Assembly (NCBI GenBank): GCA_965221575.1
Contig: CBDCSM010000014.1
Coordinates: forward strand, 806,001-870,000
Direction: 5' to 3'
Length of the DNA stretch: 64,000 bases
DNA from: JAPPHA01 sp965221575
GTDB lineage: Bacteria; Pseudomonadota; Alphaproteobacteria; Rhodobacterales; Rhodobacteraceae
Position 1 is the stretch's first letter; each line of letters opens with the position of its first letter. The notes beneath the pieces are model-generated. The model did no database searches, had not been told where the DNA came from, and saw nothing but the letters and a program-made list of their open reading frames with translations. Positions 59,125 through 64,000 of the stretch are shown here, in pieces. The position numbers and the translations under genes were made by a program.

Positions 59125-61934
59125 CGGGAGAATTGATTGGACAACTGATTCTGTGGCTGGTTTTTGCAGTCATTGTCATATTCATCCTGTATTGGGTGAT
59201 GAACTGGCTGTACCGGCGTTCGACCAAGGAAGTGTCGTTCGTGCGCACAGGTTTCCTCGGCGAGAAGGTGGTGATCGACGGCGGCGCATTCGTGTGGCCG
59301 ATCATTCACGACATCACCCCGGTCAACATGAACTCGTTGCAGCTCTCGGTATCGCGGGAGCGCGATAACGCATTGATTACCAAGAACCGGATGCGCATCG
59401 ATGTCGATGCCGAATTCTATGTTCGCGTCCGCCAGACCCAGGAATCCGTCAGCCTTGCCGCGTCCACGCTCGGGCGCCGCACCCTGGAACCGGAGCGGAT
59501 CCATGCTCTTCTCGAAGGCAAGTTCGTTTCGGCGCTCAGGACGGTGGCGTCGGGCATGACCATGGAGGAGTTGCACGAGAACCGCGACATCTACGTCTCC
59601 AGGGTTCTCGAAGAAGCGCAGACCGGGCTCGACAAGAACGGGCTTGAACTCGAGAGTGTATCGATCACGGACATCGACCAGACCAATATCGAGTATTTCA
59701 ACCCGTCCAATACCTTCGATGCCGAGGGCCTGACCGCGGTCATCCAGGCGATCGAGGACCGCCGCAGGTTGCGTAACGACATCGAGCAGGAAACGATGAT
59801 ACGCATTCGTGAACGCAACCTCGAAGCCGAGCGGCAATCTCTCGAGATCGAGAGACTCTCGGAGTCCGCCCGGCTGGACCAGGAAAAGGAGATCGAGTTC
59901 CGCCGCGCCAGGCAGCGCGCCGACCTCGCGAGCGAACGCTCCGAGAGGGAAAAGGAAGCGGAACAGGCGGTATTGCAGTCACGGGAATCTATCGAAACCG
60001 CCCGAATAACCAACGAGCACAAGATCTCGCGGGCCCGGATCGATTCCGACAAGGACATTCGCCAGCAGGAGATCGAGAGCAAGAAGGTCGTCGACGAGGC
60101 GGAAATCGCGACCCGGGTCAGTGTCGAGAAGGCCCGGTTCGACCAGGAGTGGACCGTCGCCGAGGCGCGGATCGCGCTGGAACAGAAAACGCGTGAAAAG
60201 GAAGTCGAGCGCAGCCTCGCCGTGGAGCGGGCGGAAATCGCCTCGCGCGAGGAGGCGGAAAAGCTCCGGGTCGAGCAGGAAAAGAACGTCGCCGCCGAAC
60301 GCATTCGCTCGGAACGCGAAACACGCGAACTGGAAATCGCCCGGCAGACGTCGGTGGAGGAGGCGGAAATCTCGTCGCAGCAGGCCGTTGAAGCCGCCCA
60401 GATCGCCTCGCGCGAAGAACTCGAAAGGGCCCGGATTGCCCAGGAAAAGGCGATCGCCATCGAACGCATCGAGCGGGAGGAAATCACGAGATCCCGCGAG
60501 GTGGAAAGAACCAGGGCGATCGAGGCGGCCGAGATCGCGAAAGCGGAATCCATAGAAGCGGCACAGATCGCCAAGGAGAAAAAGATCGCCGAGGAGCGTA
60601 TCGCGCAGGAACAGGAAATCCGCGAGCGCGAAATCGCCCGCAAACGGGCCGTCGAAGTCGCGGATATCGCCGCCGACGAGACCATTTCCGAAGCGAGAAT
60701 CCAGGAAGAGGAACATGTGCGCGCGGCCGAGATCACCCGGGACATGGCCATCCGCGAACGTGAAATCGAGCGGAACGAAAAGATCGAGGCGGCTGAAATC
60801 GCGGCCCGGCGAAAGGTCGAAAAGCAGCGCATCGAGATCGAGGCGAAAACCGCTAGGGAGAAAATCGCCCGGGACGAGGACATCCGGAACCTGGAGATTT
60901 CCCGGAACCGTTCCATCGACTCTGCGCAGATCGCCGCCGACAGGGACGTGGAAGCGGCGCGTGTCGGCAAGGACAAGGCGGTCGATGTCGAAAGGGTCCG
61001 CGCGGAGCAGGAGCTCGAATCGACGAAACTCGCCCGCCGACAGACGCTCGAACGGCTGGAAGTGGAGCGGGTGCAGGCCATACGAGCTGCCGAAATCGCC
61101 AGCCAGGAACTGGTGGAACGGGCACGAATCGACTCTGAACGCGGTCTCGACGACATCAGGATCGGCCATGAGACCGAGCGGCGGAAACTGGAGATCGAAC
61201 GCGAGAAGCTGGTCGAGGAAGCGGCCATGGCGAAGGCCATTTCGCTTTACGAGAAATCGCTCGAGGAAAGTGCAGCCGCCGTCGAGGCGGACCAGGCCCG
61301 CGCGCGCGCCGCCGAAGCAGCGGAGAAGGTGCTGACCGCGCAGGCAACCGAAGAGGCCAGCCGAAGAAAGTCGATCGACGTGGTCATTGCCGAGAAATCC
61401 GCGATGGAAGTCCGGATCGCCGCCGAGGCGGACCGCGTGCGCGCTGCCGTCGAGGCCGAGGCGCAACGGCTAATCAACGAGGCCGAGAACATCCTCACCG
61501 ACGGCGCGCGGCGGTCGCTGTTCAAGCGGAAGATGCTCGAATATGTCGAAGGCATCGTGGCCGCATCGGCGAAACCGCTCGAGAAGATCAACGACATCAA
61601 GATCGTGCAGCTTGGCGGGGACGGTGCAAAGGGCGTGGACGGCGGCTCGGGCGGGCAGGCTTCGAGCCCCACCGACGAGGTCATCAATTCGGCGCTGCGG
61701 TACAGGGTGCAGGGTCCCATGATCGACAGCCTGTTGTCCGACATAGGTATCGACGGATCCAGCCTTTCCCGACAGACCAGCCTGTTGCGGGAGGCATCCG
61801 ACCTGAGCCGCGTGAAGTCCGCCCTCCGCCAATCCGGCGAACAGGAGACATCCCTGCCGGAAGAGGACGGCCAGGAGGAAGACGGCCGGGAGGAGGACAC
61901 GAGCGGCCGGGACAGCGGCAGGGAGGATCGGTGA
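59121..61934 (+). CDS. Giant flotillin-like protein with an 11-residue-repeat coiled coil
   Basis: A 937-residue protein, well above the usual 450-650 residues of bacterial flotillins. One membrane segment (residues 7-30) precedes an SPFH domain (about 35-220: 'FVRTGFLGEKVVIDGGAFVW', 'LQLSVSRERDNALITKNRMR', 'ELESVSITDIDQTNIEYFNP'). Residues 280-708 are 39 unbroken 11-residue repeats of the type I-E-x-A-E-I-A-x-E-x-x. A flotillin-type C-terminal part and an acidic tail ('EEDGQEEDGREEDTSGRD') follow. It would organise membrane microdomains and, by operon, scaffold the transporter and enzymes. It overlaps the preceding gene by 4 bases, and the next gene starts directly after its stop. Confidence 0.9.
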   Translation: MTGELIGQLILWLVFAVIVIFILYWVMNWLYRRSTKEVSFVRTGFLGEKVVIDGGAFVWPIIHDITPVNMNSLQLSVSRERDNALITKNRMRIDVDAEFYVRVRQTQESVSLAASTLGRRTLEPERIHALLEGKFVSALRTVASGMTMEELHENRDIYVSRVLEEAQTGLDKNGLELESVSITDIDQTNIEYFNPSNTFDAEGLTAVIQAIEDRRRLRNDIEQETMIRIRERNLEAERQSLEIERLSESARLDQEKEIEFRRARQRADLASERSEREKEAEQAVLQSRESIETARITNEHKISRARIDSDKDIRQQEIESKKVVDEAEIATRVSVEKARFDQEWTVAEARIALEQKTREKEVERSLAVERAEIASREEAEKLRVEQEKNVAAERIRSERETRELEIARQTSVEEAEISSQQAVEAAQIASREELERARIAQEKAIAIERIEREEITRSREVERTRAIEAAEIAKAESIEAAQIAKEKKIAEERIAQEQEIREREIARKRAVEVADIAADETISEARIQEEEHVRAAEITRDMAIREREIERNEKIEAAEIAARRKVEKQRIEIEAKTAREKIARDEDIRNLEISRNRSIDSAQIAADRDVEAARVGKDKAVDVERVRAEQELESTKLARRQTLERLEVERVQAIRAAEIASQELVERARIDSERGLDDIRIGHETERRKLEIEREKLVEEAAMAKAISLYEKSLEESAAAVEADQARARAAEAAEKVLTAQATEEASRRKSIDVVIAEKSAMEVRIAAEADRVRAAVEAEAQRLINEAENILTDGARRSLFKRKMLEYVEGIVAASAKPLEKINDIKIVQLGGDGAKGVDGGSGGQASSPTDEVINSALRYRVQGPMIDSLLSDIGIDGSSLSRQTSLLREASDLSRVKSALRQSGEQETSLPEEDGQEEDGREEDTSGRDSGREDR
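59958..61244 (+). repeat. Thirty-nine consecutive 33-base (11-residue) coding repeats
   Basis: The segment divides exactly into 39 units of 33 bases without insertion or deletion. Position 1 and position 6 of each unit are nearly always Ile/Val/Leu, position 5 is Glu/Arg/Gln, and position 2 is commonly Glu. 'xR..EI.R' units (for example IREREIARKRA and IREREIERNEK) recur about every fourth unit, giving a 44-residue super-repeat. Eleven-residue periodicity implies a straight or right-handed coiled coil. Confidence 0.85.
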
Positions 61935-62372
61935 ATGGCCCGGGTTTACGTATCATCGGTGATCAACGCGCCTGCCTCCAGCGTCTGGGAGCGCATTCGC
62001 GACTTCAACGGCCTGCCGAAGTGGCATCCCCTCATTCGCGAGAGCCGGATCGAGGATGCCCTCCCCGCCGACAAGGTGGGATGCATCCGCAATTTTCGCC
62101 TGCAAAACGGCGACCTGATACGCGAACGCCTCCTTGGACTGTCGGACTATGACCTGTTCTGCACCTACGAGATTCTCGAGAGCCCGATGCCGCTCGAGAA
62201 CTATGTCGCGACGCTTCGCCTGACCCCCGTGACGGACGGGGACCGCTGTTTCGGCGAATGGTCGGCCGAGTTCGAATGTGACGCCGACAAGGAAAGCGAC
62301 CTCGTCGGCACGATCGGCGGCGATGTTTTCCAGGCTGGATTCGATGCACTCAAACGGCGGTTCAGTGGCTGA
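61935..62372 (+). CDS. SRPBCC family protein, copy 1
   Basis: A 145-residue START-like protein directly after the flotillin stop. 'MARVYVSSVINAPASSVWER', 'RDFNGLPKWHP', 'DKVGCIRNFRLQNGDLIRER', 'FCTYEILESPMPLENYVATL' and 'GDVFQAGFDALKRRF' fit the polyketide_cyc2/SRPBCC domain seen beside molybdenum hydroxylases, such as CoxG-like proteins. It may bind a hydrophobic substrate or help hydroxylase maturation (inference). A diverged paralogue follows 12 bases later. Confidence 0.85.
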   Translation: MARVYVSSVINAPASSVWERIRDFNGLPKWHPLIRESRIEDALPADKVGCIRNFRLQNGDLIRERLLGLSDYDLFCTYEILESPMPLENYVATLRLTPVTDGDRCFGEWSAEFECDADKESDLVGTIGGDVFQAGFDALKRRFSG

Positions 62373-62384
62373 GGAGAACTGACA

Positions 62385-62828
62385 GTGGTCAAGGTCGTCA
62401 GAAGCACGGTCCTGCCGGCACCTGTCGATTCGGTCTGGGACATCCTCAGGGACTTCAACGGGCACGACCGCTGGCACCCGGCGGTGTCGGAAAGCCATGT
62501 CGAACGCCGCCGCGGTTCCGACGAGGTGGGCTGCATTCGCAATTTCAGGCTGGAAGACGGCTCCGAGTTGCGCGAGCAGCTCCTGACTCTCTCGGATCTC
62601 GAGCAATCGTTCAGCTATTGCCTGCTCGACACGCCCGTGCCGCTCTTCAACTACGTCGCGCATGTACGCCTGGCGCCCGTGACCGATGGCGACATGACCT
62701 TCTGGACGTGGGAAAGCCGATTCGACACGCCGCAGGGGCAGGAAGAGCCACTGGCCGAGTTGGTCGGTGAACAGATCTACCAGGCGGGTTTCGATGCGAT
62801 CAGGGCGCACATGGGGCTGGATGGATGA
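62385..62828 (+). CDS. SRPBCC family protein, copy 2
   Basis: A 147-residue paralogue of copy 1, from GTG 62385. It aligns throughout: 'LPAPVDSVWDILRDFNGHDR', 'VGCIRNFRLEDGSELREQLL', 'SYCLLDTPVPLFNYVAHVRL', 'GEQIYQAGFDAIRAHMG'. Tandem duplication with divergence suggests a heterodimer or two ligands. It overlaps the FAD subunit gene by 4 bases. Confidence 0.85.
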   Translation: MVKVVRSTVLPAPVDSVWDILRDFNGHDRWHPAVSESHVERRRGSDEVGCIRNFRLEDGSELREQLLTLSDLEQSFSYCLLDTPVPLFNYVAHVRLAPVTDGDMTFWTWESRFDTPQGQEEPLAELVGEQIYQAGFDAIRAHMGLDG

Positions 62829-63625
62829 GCCAGCTCCGGGTGGATACGTTCGATTCGATCGCCGAGGCTGAACGCGCCATGACCGGGCAAAGCAGGTACA
62901 TGGGCGGGGGAACCCTCGTCATGCGCGCCGTGAACCACGGGAGCGATGGTTTCGACCACGTCGTGCGGACGACGGACCCCCGGCTGCGCCGCATTCGGTC
63001 GGAGGGGGACATGGTCGAGCTCGGCGCCGGCGTCACCATGGCGGACATACTCGAATCGCCGGGCATGGAATTCCTCGCACCGGCTGCGCGTTCGATCGGT
63101 GGCCCCGCCATTCGCAACGCGGCCAGTGTCGGTGGAAACCTGTTTGCGCCGTCGCCATACGGTGATTTCGCGACCGTTCTGCTGGCGCTCGACGCCCGGG
63201 TGATGTTCGCGAACGGGTCGAATGTCCCCATTGACGAATTTTTCCGCCAAAGGGATTCCCGTAACGGCCTCGTGGATTCACTTACGTTTCGCCGTCCGGG
63301 CAGCCAGGAGTGCCGGTACACGAAGGTTTCGCGCGTCAGGCCGAAAGGCGTGGCGGTGTTGTCCATTGCCGCCCGCCTGCCGCTCCGACTCGGGCGGGTT
63401 TCCGGCGCACGCATCGCGTTCGGCGCCATGGGACCGGTCCCGGTGCGTGCGAGGAGCGTCGAATCGATGCTTGAAGGCGAACGTCTCGACTCCTCCGTGA
63501 TTTCCCGGGCCGTGGACGCGGTGTCCCGTGACCTGTCTCCGGCCGATGACGCCCTGGCAAGCGCATGGTACCGCAGGGAAGTGGCGGGCGTTCACCTGGG
63601 CCGGCTTCTCCAGGACGGGAGGTAG
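62825..63625 (+). CDS. Second molybdenum hydroxylase, FAD-binding subunit
   Basis: A 266-residue medium subunit. FAD-binding 'MTGQSRYMGGGTLVMRAVN' and 'IGGPAIRNAASVGGNLFAPS' are present, followed by the C-terminal domain. The second motif reads 'SPYGDFATVLLALDARV' where others have 'SPAGDL.PALLALDA'. It belongs to the same superfamily as the protein at 33284, but the two are clearly diverged. It is coupled to the SRPBCC genes before and the FeS subunit after, as part of a separate-subunit hydroxylase. Confidence 0.87.
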   Translation: MSQLRVDTFDSIAEAERAMTGQSRYMGGGTLVMRAVNHGSDGFDHVVRTTDPRLRRIRSEGDMVELGAGVTMADILESPGMEFLAPAARSIGGPAIRNAASVGGNLFAPSPYGDFATVLLALDARVMFANGSNVPIDEFFRQRDSRNGLVDSLTFRRPGSQECRYTKVSRVRPKGVAVLSIAARLPLRLGRVSGARIAFGAMGPVPVRARSVESMLEGERLDSSVISRAVDAVSRDLSPADDALASAWYRREVAGVHLGRLLQDGR

Positions 63626-63629
63626 GGAC

Positions 63630-64000
63630 GTGGCACGGACTCCCGTTTCCTTTCGCCTGAATGGCTCGGAGGTGGCGGCATTCGCCGATGGCGGCGCCAA
63701 CCTGCTCGACCTGCTGCGCAGGGGAATCGGTGACCTGTCGCCGAAATTCGGCTGTGGCCAGGGAACCTGCGGTACCTGCACGGTCCTGGTCGACGGGAAG
63801 CCTCACCTCGCGTGCCTGACACTGGCGGAATCCGTGAGCGGCCGAGACGTGGAAACAACGGCGGGCCTGGCCGACGGGCCGGAACTCCATCCCCTGCAGC
63901 GCGCGTTCATGGAGCACTTCGCGGCGCAATGCGGCTATTGCACTCCGGGAATGCTCATGGCGGCGAAGGCACTGCTTGATCGGACGCCGAATCCGGACAG
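63630..64000 (+). CDS. Second molybdenum hydroxylase, [2Fe-2S] subunit (3' end outside window)
   Basis: GTG 63630, 4 bases after the previous stop, opens a frame that runs off the window after about 123 residues. 'VSFRLNGSEVAAFADGGANL', then 'KFGCGQGTCGTCTVLVDGKP' with 'ACL' carries the first [2Fe-2S] cluster, and 'QCGYCTPGMLMAAKALLD' begins the second. The molybdopterin subunit is expected just downstream, outside the window. Confidence 0.9.
   Translation, partial: MARTPVSFRLNGSEVAAFADGGANLLDLLRRGIGDLSPKFGCGQGTCGTCTVLVDGKPHLACLTLAESVSGRDVETTAGLADGPELHPLQRAFMEHFAAQCGYCTPGMLMAAKALLDRTPNPD

Noticed and set aside
59591..61466. Very long minus-strand open frames (495 and 549 codons) opposite the flotillin gene
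   Set aside because: They arise from the regular codon pattern of the 11-residue repeats (GAA/GAG, ATC, GCG), which lacks stops on the opposite strand. Their translations are low-complexity and have no start context.

Overview
The window is GC-rich, densely coded DNA that most resembles an alphaproteobacterium. This is an inference from gene families: two tripartite tricarboxylate (TTT) transporters, Leu/Ile/Val-type ABC genes, molybdenum hydroxylases, an LLM flavin oxidoreductase, AA_synth and UPF0280 proteins, and an Fpr-type ferredoxin reductase. No rRNA, tRNA, CRISPR array, phage or intact insertion sequence was seen. Remnants are unusually common: an IS630 transposase, a D-2-hydroxyacid dehydrogenase, a P-loop/nuclease protein, a beta-propeller protein, a second copy of the PLD helicase, a small membrane protein and several duplicated gene ends. 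Gene decay therefore appears to be in progress.

Layout, left third. 2-3198 is a polar amino-acid ABC transporter coupled to an allantoinase/dihydroorotase-like amidohydrolase. 3388-3740 is IS630 debris. 4058-6313 is a TetR-controlled unit (TetR, small membrane protein, Rieske oxygenase) with a perfect operator palindrome. 6314-8861 is mostly remnants around one SRPBCC gene. An ATPase/DUF4143 protein, a small basic protein, asd, an outer-membrane barrel, an alpha/beta hydrolase plus LLM oxidoreductase pair and an MFS exporter follow to 17623.

Middle third. 18199-21339 is a TTT transporter whose TctA and TctB are fused. A dead copy of a PLD-helicase-DUF3427 protein (21941-22760) precedes a LysR regulator divergent from a second, classical TTT operon that carries a sulfatase (24272-28869). 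The intact helicase lies at 29964-33089.

Right half. From 33284 comes a catabolic cluster for an N-heterocycle of the nicotinate type. It holds a molybdenum hydroxylase (FAD subunit plus a fused FeS/molybdopterin subunit), a 6-hydroxynicotinate-reductase-like protein encoded in two overlapping frames, UPF0280, two tandem AA_synth paralogues and a MarR regulator. Enamidase (46906-48084) and a ferredoxin reductase (50692-51504) lie downstream, separated by unrelated genes (aroA, small membrane proteins, antitoxin-like proteins). A palindrome of the TTTGTATACAAA type precedes both the hydroxylase operon and the ferredoxin reductase. The reductase family uses reduced ferredoxin, so these pieces plausibly act together: uptake, ring hydroxylation, ferredoxin-driven ring reduction, and enamide hydrolysis.

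51751-64000 is one long operon. It encodes a branched-chain-type ABC transporter, in which the second ATPase is fused to a UPF0261 (Tm-1-like) domain, then a TIM-barrel PEP-hydrolase-like protein, a very large flotillin with 39 uninterrupted 11-residue repeats, two SRPBCC paralogues, and the FAD and FeS subunits of a second molybdenum hydroxylase that runs off the window.
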